Source: an uncultured Clostridia bacterium (GTDB lineage Bacteria; Bacillota; Clostridia; Christensenellales; CAG-917). Taken from it: a stretch of 38,714 nucleotides of DNA. The stretch lies in contig CANQBO010000019.1 in NCBI GenBank assembly GCA_947589475.1, forward strand, positions 1-38,714, written 5' to 3'. Both the position numbers and the translations under genes were made by a program. The notes under the pieces are model-generated. The model had not been told where the DNA came from, searched no databases, and saw only the letters and a program-made list of their open reading frames with translations. This document shows positions 26,510-34,405 of this stretch, piece by piece (positions within the stretch are counted from its first letter, which is position 1; each line of letters starts with the position of its first letter).

Positions 26510-27288
26510 AATATCTCGTACACCTCGCTTCGCGCGCCCTGATGGGCGAGGGAGACCGCAATATTCACGTCTCCCGCTTCATCCAAAGCCGCGCGCACCG
26601 TGGAATATGCCAACTCCTCCGTATTGTTGTTGTCGCTTATGTGCCCCAAAATAAGGCGTTTCACTTTGCTCTGTCCCGAAAGCAGTTTCGCCACCCTGCC
26701 CGCCGCGTCATTGCTGAGGTGTCCCCTGTCCGAAAGTATGCGCGCCTTGAGCCAAGCGGGATAACCGCCCGAACGCAACATTGTCACATCGTGATTTGCC
26801 TCAAGCAGGACAACCTCGCTGTCCTTGATGTTTTTGATAAGACCCACCGTGGGGACTCCTATGTCCGTTGCGACGCTCATGCGCGCGCCCCCGCACTCGA
26901 AACTGTACGCGAGCGGATATGCCGCGTCGTGCGGGACTCTGAAAGGTATCACTTTTATGTCGCCTATCTCGAACCCGTTTTCATAATCCGTCACCATCGC
27001 CGAGTTTGCGACGCAACCCTGCCGCGCCTCTATAGCCTCGAGCGTGAGCGGGTGCGCATAGACGGGCGCATATCTTTCAAGCGTGGGCAATGCGCGGATA
27101 TGGTCGTCGTGCTCGTGCGTGATCACGACCCCCGCAAGCATGGAAGGCGTAAGCCCGAACTCCTTGAGATTTGACCGTATGCGGGAAAACGTTATGCCCG
27201 CGTCGAGCAGTATCGCGGTGTTTTCGGACTGTATTAGTGTGGCGTTGCCTTTGCTGCCACTTGATAGAGACACAAGTTTTAAAGACAT
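26506..27288 (-). CDS. walJ: MBL-fold metallohydrolase of the WalJ/YycJ family
   Basis: Metallo-beta-lactamase-fold protein, likely a nuclease or hydrolase; YycJ has been linked to DNA metabolism and cell-wall coordination. VSLSSGSKGNATLIQ at 6-20 and THEHDDH (His58, His60, Asp62, His63) are family hallmarks, and a GHLSND and LGHISDNNN pair lies near the C-terminus. 260 residues. No SD is seen before ATG 27288; a strong stem-loop sits 10 nt upstream instead. In many Firmicutes walJ and rlmH lie in the walRK region, as partly preserved here. Confidence 0.92.
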   Translation of the reverse strand: MSLKLVSLSSGSKGNATLIQSENTAILLDAGITFSRIRSNLKEFGLTPSMLAGVVITHEHDDHIRALPTLERYAPVYAHPLTLEAIEARQGCVANSAMVTDYENGFEIGDIKVIPFRVPHDAAYPLAYSFECGGARMSVATDIGVPTVGLIKNIKDSEVVLLEANHDVTMLRSGGYPAWLKARILSDRGHLSNDAAGRVAKLLSGQSKVKRLILGHISDNNNTEELAYSTVRAALDEAGDVNIAVSLAHQGARSEVYEIL

Positions 27289-27298
27289 TTTTGTTCAA

Positions 27299-27323
27299 AT
27301 GAGCGAGGCATTGCCCCGCTCAT
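27299..27323 (-). terminator. stem-loop between the membrane protein gene and walJ
   Basis: On the minus strand ATGAGCGGGGC-AAT-GCCTCGCTCAT, an 11-bp stem with one G-U pair, followed by TTTG. It lies 25 nt past the stop at 27348 and only 10 nt before the walJ ATG. It may act as a partial terminator or as a translation-controlling structure. Confidence 0.5.
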
Positions 27324-27347
27324 CACAGCATATCAAACGCTTATATT

Positions 27348-28205
27348 TCAAATTTCGCTGTCCTCTTGTTCCGCTTTGTCCTCGCGCCTGTTTATGAGCG
27401 CGGAAAACACTATGGAGAGTATAAACGCAACCACGGTGAGCGCAAGCACGACGATGAAAATTATGCGATCGTTGAAAACGAAGTTCTTGCCGACGAGGTC
27501 GATGACAAGTTCCGCAACCAGACAGCCGAGCGCGATGAAAAGGAATATGCATGCGAGCGGTTTGGGATATTTGCCGATTATTATGCCGATGAGCGCAAAC
27601 AGAGCGGTCAACATCGTCGTTGCCATGATCGCGATGCCCAAAATGTTTGAGACGGGCGTAAAGCTGAAATCTATGACTTTGTTCACCCACATGTCGATGA
27701 GTAAGATCGTATCAAACTCGAAGAAATCGACTTTCCCGATCGTCACGCCTTCATAGCACAATATGTACGGGATCGTGGCGATCGCCGCAAGCAGAAATGT
27801 GATGAGAGAGAATATCCTCGCCATGGCGCCGACATTCTTTTTCTTCTTTGCATTCTCGCGGTCGACAGCGTCGTATGACCTGAAGTCCGTCGCTTCGCCG
27901 CCCTCTTGAGCGTAAGAAGGTTGAGCCGTCCTGCCGTCTGTGCGTAGCACGGAGCTGTCCTGCGTCATGTAGGGCACGACCGCGAGAGGCACTACTATCG
28001 GCTGAAGTTGGATGGTGTTGTGCTTCGGCGCGACAATGGGCACGGGACCGCCCACGCCCACAGGCTTGAGCACTGTGACATCGGAGCCGGAATCGGGTTG
28101 AGGGGAAGTGTAAGCGTCCGCCTCGAGTATGATTTCATCCTCGACGCCGAACTCTTGCGCCGGAGGCGCTGTTTCGATCATATTACTACGTTGTTTCTTA
28201 GCCAT
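27348..28205 (-). CDS. four-TM membrane protein with disordered N-terminus and VPYMTQ motif
   Basis: No known family recognised. Residues 1-118 are polar, Pro-rich and look disordered; they include PIVVPLAVVPYMTQ at 69-82. A KKKK patch at 120-123 precedes four hydrophobic segments (about 131-150, 184-211, 215-238, 248-271), so the N-terminus should be cytoplasmic. The tail is charged. 285 residues from ATG 28205 (GGAG upstream); an in-frame GTG at 28211 is less likely. The architecture is close to the upstream membrane protein, and the motif is shared with the zinc-ribbon protein two genes upstream. Confidence 0.75.
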   Translation of the reverse strand: MAKKQRSNMIETAPPAQEFGVEDEIILEADAYTSPQPDSGSDVTVLKPVGVGGPVPIVAPKHNTIQLQPIVVPLAVVPYMTQDSSVLRTDGRTAQPSYAQEGGEATDFRSYDAVDRENAKKKKNVGAMARIFSLITFLLAAIATIPYILCYEGVTIGKVDFFEFDTILLIDMWVNKVIDFSFTPVSNILGIAIMATTMLTALFALIGIIIGKYPKPLACIFLFIALGCLVAELVIDLVGKNFVFNDRIIFIVVLALTVVAFILSIVFSALINRREDKAEQEDSEI

Positions 28206-28231
28206 ATTCACTCCTTGCGATCACGCAGGTT

Positions 28232-29023
28232 TTATTTCAAATATCCGTATTTCTCGGATGAGATCCAAGAGCATACGACGGATACGACAAGATATCCGAG
28301 TGCGAATACCAAAATGCCGAAAAGTTCGCTTGTTTGATATCCTTTGATGACGTCTGCAACAAAATCTATCCTCTCTACGCCCAAAGAAGGCGCGCCCACA
28401 AGATATATGATGAGGACGGCGAGCGCAGAAAGCAGATATACGAGCGCGGCGGGCAAATACCTGCGCGGCTTTACGGCGCCGAAAAGTCCCGCGAGCGATT
28501 TTATCAGATTGACGAACACAGCGATGAGTCCCACCGAAAGTATGAGGCTGGGCAAGCAACTTATCCACGCTTCCTTGCAGGCGGCGGAACGCCACCCCGC
28601 GTCCATGCTCAACTTGAACGCCTCGACGATGTTGTTCAGCGCGCCCAGCTCGTCGGGGACGAGCACGATATGCAAAGTGTTCACCTTTTCGGCGACTCCG
28701 CCGATGGCGCCCAATATGTATTGAAGCAAGATCACGCCCGAAAGCAAAAGCATAACGACGCCGAGCGCGATGTTCTTGCTCCTGCGGCGCCTCTTCCACT
28801 TTTTGGACACGTCCTTCTTTTTGGGCTGAAAGTCATGCTCCGTACTGACGGCCGCGGTCTGAGGAGCCTCGTCCGTCGGAGCGTCCAATCTAAGCTCCGG
28901 AGCGATGACGAATTCCTGCCTGACCGAGGGCATAGTGACCGAACGCTCCCCATGCAAAGGAGCGGGAGCAAGTCTTATGCCCGCGTCGTCAACGGAACGA
29001 TTTCTTTTTGTCTTTTCTGCCAT
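28232..29023 (-). CDS. four-TM membrane protein with disordered N-terminus
   Basis: Not recognised. Residues 1-80 are polar and end in a dense basic patch (KKWKRRRRSKN, 74-84). Four hydrophobic segments follow (about 85-109, 157-182, 189-209, 233-254), with a loop of about 45 residues after the first. Size and layout match the downstream 285-residue protein, suggesting ancient paralogy or a paired complex, though the sequences are diverged. AAAGG lies 6 nt before the ATG. 263 residues. Confidence 0.72.
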   Translation of the reverse strand: MAEKTKRNRSVDDAGIRLAPAPLHGERSVTMPSVRQEFVIAPELRLDAPTDEAPQTAAVSTEHDFQPKKKDVSKKWKRRRRSKNIALGVVMLLLSGVILLQYILGAIGGVAEKVNTLHIVLVPDELGALNNIVEAFKLSMDAGWRSAACKEAWISCLPSLILSVGLIAVFVNLIKSLAGLFGAVKPRRYLPAALVYLLSALAVLIIYLVGAPSLGVERIDFVADVIKGYQTSELFGILVFALGYLVVSVVCSWISSEKYGYLK

Positions 29024-29060
29024 ATCAAACCTTTATTTGCACATATTTGCCGATTAAACA

Positions 29061-30206
29061 TCACTTTTTGTCCGCACGTTGCGCCCCGATGGGTCGATTT
29101 CTCTCATCGGCAGTGGGAGAATATTGCATTAAGGGTTGTTCCTGCGTGACGTAGGGAACAAACGCGACGGGCTGTACGATGGGAGGCATCTGATAGGGCT
29201 TGCCGTCTGCGCCCAAAGTATATGCGGGCGCTGCGCCTACGGGCTGTTGAGGCGCCGCATACGGATAGGGATAGGGCGGATATGGCGGGTACGGCGGATA
29301 TGGATACGCATACGGCGCGTGTCCCGAGAAGTCCGCGGGAGCTTCTTTGATCTCCAACGCGGGAGAGAGCACCCCCAAAGTCTGCTCCTCTTCAAACTCC
29401 TCCAGCGTGGGGAAAGGCTCGTTTTGGAGCTTCTCGTCGGGAGGATCTATCACCCTGCGTTTACGCTTTACGGGAGGACTTTGCTTGATCTTGTTTTTCG
29501 CGAGCAACAAAAGCGCCCTCGCCCTGTTGCGTCCGCAATTCGTGCAAGCGGTGGCGTTTGGCGGATTGACCGTGCCGCAAGCGGGACATACGTAGGTGTC
29601 GCCGTCGATCTCATCCTCGTCGAGGCGGGAATAGGGATCCGCATAGTACACCGCAAACTCTTTGAGCGCATTTGAAAGCGTTTGGAGCTGGGCGACGTCC
29701 TCGCTTCCGAACTCCTCGAGTTTTGCCTTGTATCTCTCAAGCCTCTTCACTTTCGCCTGATAGTCCGCTTCCATATCTGCGCGCTGTTGTTCGACCTGTG
29801 CGAGCGCGGCTTCTCTCTCCTCGTCCGCCCTTGCGCGCTTTTCGGCGATCTCCCTGTCGCAAGCCGACATACGCTCGCGCATGATGGTGTCGACCTTCAG
29901 TTTCGCCTTGCGCGCGTCGAGCATATCCGCGTCCGAATGAGTCTCACTGTGCACCCGGAGCGGCGCTCCGCACCCTACGCAATACTGCGCGCCCGGCAGG
30001 TTTTTCATGCCGCACACATCGCAGACGGGTTTTCTCAACGATTCGAGTATGCCTCCGCATCTCGCGCAATAACGACTGCCGCCCACATTTTTGGAGCCGC
30101 ATACAGAGCATACCGTCTCATAGTTTTCCACAACGTCGGCGCCGCATGTCGGGCAGAACGCCTGACCCGCTTTGACCTCTGTCGAGCAAATCTTGCAAAC
30201 AAACAT
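29061..30206 (-). CDS. multi-zinc-ribbon protein with coiled coil and Pro/Tyr-rich repeats
   Basis: Unrecognised as a whole. Three N-terminal CxxC...CxxC ribbons (Cys4/7/18/21, 33/36/47/50, 62/65/76/79) of the double-zinc-ribbon type, then a charged coiled coil (about 95-168), a fourth ribbon (Cys207/210/221/224), a basic patch KRKRR (248-252), an acidic stretch, a PYP/PPYP repeat tract (298-316) and a C-terminal PIVQPVAFVPYVTQ motif (342-355). 381 residues. Likely a cytoplasmic scaffold or adaptor (inference). It starts 7 nt after glnS and is followed by two membrane protein genes, one sharing the VPYxTQ motif. Confidence 0.75.
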   Translation of the reverse strand: MFVCKICSTEVKAGQAFCPTCGADVVENYETVCSVCGSKNVGGSRYCARCGGILESLRKPVCDVCGMKNLPGAQYCVGCGAPLRVHSETHSDADMLDARKAKLKVDTIMRERMSACDREIAEKRARADEEREAALAQVEQQRADMEADYQAKVKRLERYKAKLEEFGSEDVAQLQTLSNALKEFAVYYADPYSRLDEDEIDGDTYVCPACGTVNPPNATACTNCGRNRARALLLLAKNKIKQSPPVKRKRRVIDPPDEKLQNEPFPTLEEFEEEQTLGVLSPALEIKEAPADFSGHAPYAYPYPPYPPYPPYPYPYAAPQQPVGAAPAYTLGADGKPYQMPPIVQPVAFVPYVTQEQPLMQYSPTADERNRPIGAQRADKK

Positions 30207-30213
30207 ATTCCAC

Positions 30214-31830
30214 CTATATCGCCTTGAAGCTGTCCTTCAAGGATACTATACTGTTGAATTCGTTTTCCTCGTTCCTCTTGATGAAGTAGCCCTCTCTGAG
30301 GAATTGAAACCTCGTGTGTACAGGTGCCTGAGCGACGAGTCTCTCCGCCTTGCCGTGAAGCACAGTGAGAGAATTTTTGTTGAGCCTGTCCATATAATCT
30401 CCGTCGCCGTCCGCGATGAGATAATCGAACATGTTGAGAGTGACGTCCGCGCAGTCGCTTGCGTCCACCCAATGGATGGTGCCCTTGACTTTTATGTTCG
30501 CGCCCTCTTCGCCCGATCTTGTGCCCTCGAGATATTCGGCATGCACGGCGGTGACGTTGCCGTCCGCGTCAAGATCGCACCCCGCATATCTTATGACATA
30601 CGCGCCTTTCAGTCTGACGACGCCGTCCGGCTTCAGCCTGAAATATTTGGGAGGCGGGTCGAGGGAGAAGTCATCCTGCTCGATGTACAGCTCTCTCGAG
30701 AAGGGAACGTCGTGCGTGCCCGCGCCCTCCGCTTGCGGATTGTTTTCTATCTGCATCGTCTCTTTTTTGCCGACAGGATAGTTGTCGATTATGAGCTTGA
30801 GAGGCTTTGTCACGACCATTGCGCGCTGCGCTTTTTTGTTGAGGTCCTCCCTCACGCAGTGCTCGAGCATGGCGATGTCCACGACGCTGTCCGCCTTTGC
30901 GACGCCCACTCTTGCGCAGAAATCCTTTATAGCCTCGGGGGTGTAGCCTCTCTCCCTTATGCCGCTAAGCGTGAGCAACCTCGGGTCGTCCCAGCCCCAC
31001 ACTATGCCTTCGTCCACGAGCTTTTTGATGAACCGCTTGCTCATCACGGCGTGCGTGAGGTTGAGCCTTGCGAATTCTATCTGTCTCGGGCGCGGATCGA
31101 AGCCGCAATTTATCGTCACCCAATCGTACAGGGGACGGTGATTTTCAAATTCCAGCGAACAGAGCGAGTGCGTGACGCCCTCCAACGCGTCCTCTATGGG
31201 GTGAGCAAAGTCATACATCGGATATATGCACCACTTGTCGCCCGTGTGCGGATGCGTCGCGTGGCATATGCGATATATGACGGGATCGCGCATATTGATG
31301 TTGGGAGAGGACATGTCGATCTTTGCCCTCAACACCTTTTCGCCGTCCGCAAATTCGCCGTTTTTCATCCTCTCGAACAGGTCGAGATTTTCCGCCACGG
31401 AACGGTTGCGATATGGACTTTCCGTGCCGGGGACACCGAAACTGCCCCTTGTCGCGCTTATTTCCTCCGCGCTCAGGTCGCACACATACGCCTTGCCCTC
31501 TTTTATCAGCTTTACGGCGCATTCATACATCTTCGGGAAGTAGTCGCTGGCGTTGTACAGCCCGTCCCACTCAAACCCGAGCCACTTGATGTCCCGCTTT
31601 ATGGACTCCATATACTCGACGTCCTCTTTTGCGGGATTGGTGTCGTCAAAGCGCAGATTGCACTTGCCGTGATACTTTTCCTTTACTCCGAAGTTTATGC
31701 ACAGCGCCTTCGCGTGCCCTATATGCAAATACCCGTTGGGTTCGGGCGGGAAGCGCGTGACGATCTCGCTCGCTTTGCCCGACGCTATATCCTCGTCGAT
31801 AAAATCTTCGATGAAGTTTTTCACTTCCAT
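30214..31830 (-). CDS. glnS: glutaminyl-tRNA synthetase
   Basis: Charges tRNA-Gln with glutamine. Class Ib catalytic core with PNGYLHIGHAKA (HIGH at 36-39), FDDTNPAKED, and the KMSKS-like VMSKR at 262-266, followed by the two-barrel anticodon-binding domain. 538 residues, close to bacterial GlnRS. Many Firmicutes lack GlnRS and use GatCAB, so its presence suggests acquisition by transfer in the lineage. The ATG overlaps the upstream small gene by 10 nt, with GGAGG inside that gene. The 553-codon frame on the opposite strand is a shadow. Confidence 0.97.
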   Translation of the reverse strand: MEVKNFIEDFIDEDIASGKASEIVTRFPPEPNGYLHIGHAKALCINFGVKEKYHGKCNLRFDDTNPAKEDVEYMESIKRDIKWLGFEWDGLYNASDYFPKMYECAVKLIKEGKAYVCDLSAEEISATRGSFGVPGTESPYRNRSVAENLDLFERMKNGEFADGEKVLRAKIDMSSPNINMRDPVIYRICHATHPHTGDKWCIYPMYDFAHPIEDALEGVTHSLCSLEFENHRPLYDWVTINCGFDPRPRQIEFARLNLTHAVMSKRFIKKLVDEGIVWGWDDPRLLTLSGIRERGYTPEAIKDFCARVGVAKADSVVDIAMLEHCVREDLNKKAQRAMVVTKPLKLIIDNYPVGKKETMQIENNPQAEGAGTHDVPFSRELYIEQDDFSLDPPPKYFRLKPDGVVRLKGAYVIRYAGCDLDADGNVTAVHAEYLEGTRSGEEGANIKVKGTIHWVDASDCADVTLNMFDYLIADGDGDYMDRLNKNSLTVLHGKAERLVAQAPVHTRFQFLREGYFIKRNEENEFNSIVSLKDSFKAI

Positions 31831-32210
31831 TGAGCCTTGCCTCCGCAGTTGTAATAAAGATCTATTTCCCCCGAATACAGCCGCATTTTGCCCTCTTTTT
31901 CCTCAAACCCGAAGGGTCTAAGCCTCTCGTCGACGTCCGCCTCTATCATAATGGGCGTCCCTTCGCGGAATTTGAAGAACATCGCGTGCAAGAAGAATTT
32001 TCTGTCCCCTTCCTCTACGTCCTTGGCAAACCTCAAAAGGTCTATGCAAAGGGTGGGATCGCCGCTTGTCCGAATGTGCGTGCGCATAAGCGCGACGGGC
32101 GTCGCCTCGTCATACATGACGAAATTCGATCCGACGGGATCTTCCTCTATCCCGAGCGCCCTATATGCCGCCACGCAAGCTTCATTCGTTTCAAACCCGA
32201 CTGTCAACAT
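31821..32210 (-). CDS. small protein of unknown function upstream of glnS
   Basis: 129 residues, not recognised. The C-terminal third (ERLRPFGFEEKEGKMRLYSGEIDLYY) is weakly reminiscent of the last strands of GNAT acetyltransferases, but no acetyl-CoA loop is seen. It is first in the glnS operon. I start at ATG 32210: the upstream frame to 32252 would include the promoter. Only 10 nt separate the -10 box from the ATG and no SD exists, so the mRNA is probably leaderless or has a leader of about 4 nt. Confidence 0.7.
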   Translation of the reverse strand: MLTVGFETNEACVAAYRALGIEEDPVGSNFVMYDEATPVALMRTHIRTSGDPTLCIDLLRFAKDVEEGDRKFFLHAMFFKFREGTPIMIEADVDERLRPFGFEEKEGKMRLYSGEIDLYYNCGGKAQWK

Positions 32211-32220
32211 AGTTATAATT

Positions 32221-32249
32221 ATTATAGTATCAAATTGTAACGCTGTCAA
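32221..32249 (-). promoter_or_regulatory. perfect-consensus promoter of the glnS operon
   Basis: On the minus strand TTGACA (32244-32249), 17 nt, TATAAT (32221-32226). Both boxes match consensus exactly. It directs a transcript whose start should fall 3-5 nt before ATG 32210. Confidence 0.9.
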
Positions 32250-32310
32250 CACACGCGCGCATACATTTTTTGGTTTTTTCTGCCCGCAAAACGATATGGG
32301 GTCCTCCGCC

Positions 32311-32344
32311 TTTAAAAAAGGACGCGTCCGCAGGGGGACGCGCC
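32311..32344 (-). terminator. rho-independent terminator of sigH
   Basis: On the minus strand a 9-bp G+C-rich stem (GGCGCGTCC / GGACGCGTC, one G-U pair, arms at 32336-32344 and 32321-32329), then TTTTTT. It begins 5 nt past the sigH stop codon. Confidence 0.9.
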
Positions 32345-32348
32345 GAAG

Positions 32349-32927
32349 TCAACTGTCCAAAAGATCTTTCTTCTTCCTCTCTTTTATCTTCCTCTTTGCC
32401 GAAGAGATGAGATTGTCCACTTTTTTCTTCTGAATGCCCAGCTCCGCGGCTATTTCCGCATAGCTCATCGAATTCAATCTGAGCAAGATCACATGCCTTT
32501 CCATGGGGGAAAGCACGGACAAGATCGCGTCGAGTATTTCCTTGAATTGAGTTTCGGACGGCGCCTGCACCTCTTCGGAAATGGGAAGCGCGGACGCGGG
32601 GAAGCGGCGTATCTCGTCGATTATGGCGTTTTTTATGCAATGCGAGGCATATGTCTCGAATTTCGCGCCGCCGTTAAAGTCGAAAGTGCGCACCGCCTTG
32701 AGCAGTCCTATCATTCCCGCGGACACTATGTCCTCGCTGTCGAGGAAATCCGACGTCAAAGAAAACGGGAAAGCCACCGTCTTTACAAGTCGCGAGTATA
32801 TCCGAAAAAGCTCCGCCTCGGCGTCTGCGTCGCCCGCTTGCGCCTTAGCCAACAGCTCCCTTACTCTGACGTCCTCCGCCCCTTCGTGTTCCTTTTCTAA
32901 AACAGCGTCCTCTTTCTCGTCTTTCAT
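32349..32927 (-). CDS. sigH: sigma-70 family sigma factor, SigH-like
   Basis: RNA polymerase sigma factor with regions 2 and 4 only. Region 2 spans about 36-110 (DSEDIVSAGMIGLLKAVRTFDFNGGAKFETYA is the core/-10 binding part). Region 4 spans about 137-185 (LSPMERHVILLRL, SYAEIAAELGI, KKKVDNLISSAKRKIKER). 192 residues. The mrnC-rlmB-sigH order is the B. subtilis order (there with yacP between rlmB and sigH), which supports SigH, the early-stationary and sporulation factor. Sequence alone shows only the family; the SigH name rests on context. Confidence 0.83.
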   Translation of the reverse strand: MKDEKEDAVLEKEHEGAEDVRVRELLAKAQAGDADAEAELFRIYSRLVKTVAFPFSLTSDFLDSEDIVSAGMIGLLKAVRTFDFNGGAKFETYASHCIKNAIIDEIRRFPASALPISEEVQAPSETQFKEILDAILSVLSPMERHVILLRLNSMSYAEIAAELGIQKKKVDNLISSAKRKIKERKKKDLLDS

Positions 32928-32961
32928 AGTATCCGTCTCCCTTTCGGCGTCTGAATATGAA

Positions 32962-33095
32962 CTTAGTTGTGCCTCTGTCTCGCCGCCTCTTACAGCGGCT
33001 CGCCCTCCGCCTTACTCGCGTACAGGCTTGTGACAACTGCCGTCTTTGACTTTGCATAAACGCTTAAACGTGTCTCTGTCTCGCCGCCTCGTACA
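32962..33095. repeat. 33-bp imperfect direct repeat of the rlmB 3' end
   Basis: 32962-32994 and 33063-33095 match at 28 of 33 positions, with the core CTCTGTCTCGCCGCCTC identical. The second copy encodes the end of RlmB (YEAARQRHV plus stop); the first lies in the rlmB-sigH gap. It looks like a local duplication of the rlmB tail. Confidence 0.6.
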
Positions 33096-33789
33096 ATATT
33101 ACGCCTGCCGCTACGGAAGCGTTTAAACTGTTTATCTTTCCATATTGCGGAATTGTCAAGACCCCGTCGCAAAGCTCTTTCGTGAGGCGGTGTATGCCCT
33201 CGCCCTCGCTGCCTATGACTATGGCGACGTCGCCCGTCAAATCGACGCATTTTGGGGGTTCACCGTCAAAATCCGTCGCATAAACCCATATATTTTGCTC
33301 TTTAAGCTCGCGTATCGCGTCGTTGAGATTTGTCACTCTCGCGACGGGGATATGCTCCGCCGCGCCCGACGAAACCTTTATGACGGTGTCGTTTACGCTG
33401 ACGCTCCTGCGCTTTGGAATGACGACTCCGTGCGCCCCGAAACACTCCGCGCTTCTCATGATCGCGCCCAAATTGTGCGGGTCCGTCACTCCGTCGAGAA
33501 GGATGACGAGAAGTTGCTCGCCCTTACTCCTCGCGCAAGCGATGATGTCATCGAGAGAGGAATATTCAAAATCGGTGACAGACGCCGCTACTCCCTGATG
33601 ATTGCCGCCGCCCGAAAGCTTGTCGAGCGTCGCCCTGTCGCAATAGCTTATCACCGTACGCGCTTCCTTTGCGAGCGCGCGCACTTTGCCGAGCGCGGGA
33701 TCGTTGTCCCCCTTGATGAGGAAGAGTTTATCCACGGTCTTGCCCGCGAGATACGCTTCTTTTACGGGATTTCTGCCATAAATGTACAT
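33064..33789 (-). CDS. rlmB: 23S rRNA (guanosine-2251-2'-O)-methyltransferase, TrmH family
   Basis: SPOUT methyltransferase modifying the peptidyl-transferase P loop. An N-terminal substrate-binding domain (MYIYGRNPVKEAYLAG...) is followed by the trefoil knot: LDGVTDPHNLGAIMRSAECFGAHGV (Asn106, Arg112), IVIGSEGEGIHRL and IPQYGKINSLNASVAAGVILYE. 241 residues. Lies between mrnC (178-nt gap) and sigH. The gap upstream (33790-33967) holds A/T-rich sequence but no confident promoter. Confidence 0.94.
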   Translation of the reverse strand: MYIYGRNPVKEAYLAGKTVDKLFLIKGDNDPALGKVRALAKEARTVISYCDRATLDKLSGGGNHQGVAASVTDFEYSSLDDIIACARSKGEQLLVILLDGVTDPHNLGAIMRSAECFGAHGVVIPKRRSVSVNDTVIKVSSGAAEHIPVARVTNLNDAIRELKEQNIWVYATDFDGEPPKCVDLTGDVAIVIGSEGEGIHRLTKELCDGVLTIPQYGKINSLNASVAAGVILYEAARQRHV

Positions 33790-33967
33790 GATCTGTTTCC
33801 TTGTCCGTCATCCTCGGACATCTTGCGTCCGTAATGCCGTAATGGTTTTTTTGTCGAAATTTATATTTCCCCGTCGATTTTAACCCGGATTGCGAAATTT
33901 TTTACTTTTATAACCCTGTTTATTTCACCCCGTATCGCACTTTTGCCTCGCGTCGAGAAGTCCGAGA

Positions 33968-34399
33968 CTATTGCCCCTCGGAAGTGCAATCCTCGAAACA
34001 TACGGACATGAAATACGCAAGCCGCTCCGTGTTTCCCGTAAGATAGAGAAAGCCTATCACCGCCTCGAAGCCGCTCGCCTTTCTGTACTCGGCGGGATCC
34101 GCGTGCTTTGCCGATGTCTGTATCTTGCAGTTGCGCGCGCGACGGAATATATCCTGCTCCGTCTCGTCGAAAAGAGGAAGCAATTTCCCCGCCTCTTTCG
34201 CCTGCGAGACCGCGTTTACCACCCGCGTGACCTCGTGATGCAACGCGCCCGTCTTTGACGACGTCCCCACCGTCGCCCTACTGCGAGCGTACAGCGATTG
34301 CACCGCGTCGCCTATAAACGCGAGCGCCATGGGATGCAACAAGAGAGCCTCCTGTTTGGAGATGGGATCGAGTTTTGCAAATATCCATTCGTCCGACAT
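33968..34399 (-). CDS. mrnC: Mini-ribonuclease III
   Basis: Dimeric RNase III-like enzyme without a dsRNA-binding domain; matures 23S rRNA ends in Firmicutes. LAFIGDAVQSLYARSR (catalytic Asp31) and YRKASGFEAVIGFLYLTG (Glu112) are the two signature blocks. 143 residues. The ATG lies exactly 7 nt after a -10 box with no SD, so the mRNA should begin at the start codon. Confidence 0.95.
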   Translation of the reverse strand: MSDEWIFAKLDPISKQEALLLHPMALAFIGDAVQSLYARSRATVGTSSKTGALHHEVTRVVNAVSQAKEAGKLLPLFDETEQDIFRRARNCKIQTSAKHADPAEYRKASGFEAVIGFLYLTGNTERLAYFMSVCFEDCTSEGQ

Positions 34400-34405
34400 A
34401 TTTAT

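Noticed and set aside
30172..31833. 553-codon open frame on the plus strand opposite glnS
   Set aside because: Glutaminyl-tRNA synthetase on the minus strand is unambiguous; the antisense frame has no recognisable motif and arises from codon bias in G+C-rich third positions.
32845..33057. Arg-rich 70-codon frame upstream of sigH
   Set aside because: Overlaps sigH out of frame; low-complexity Arg content reflects the duplicated rlmB tail and shadow reading.
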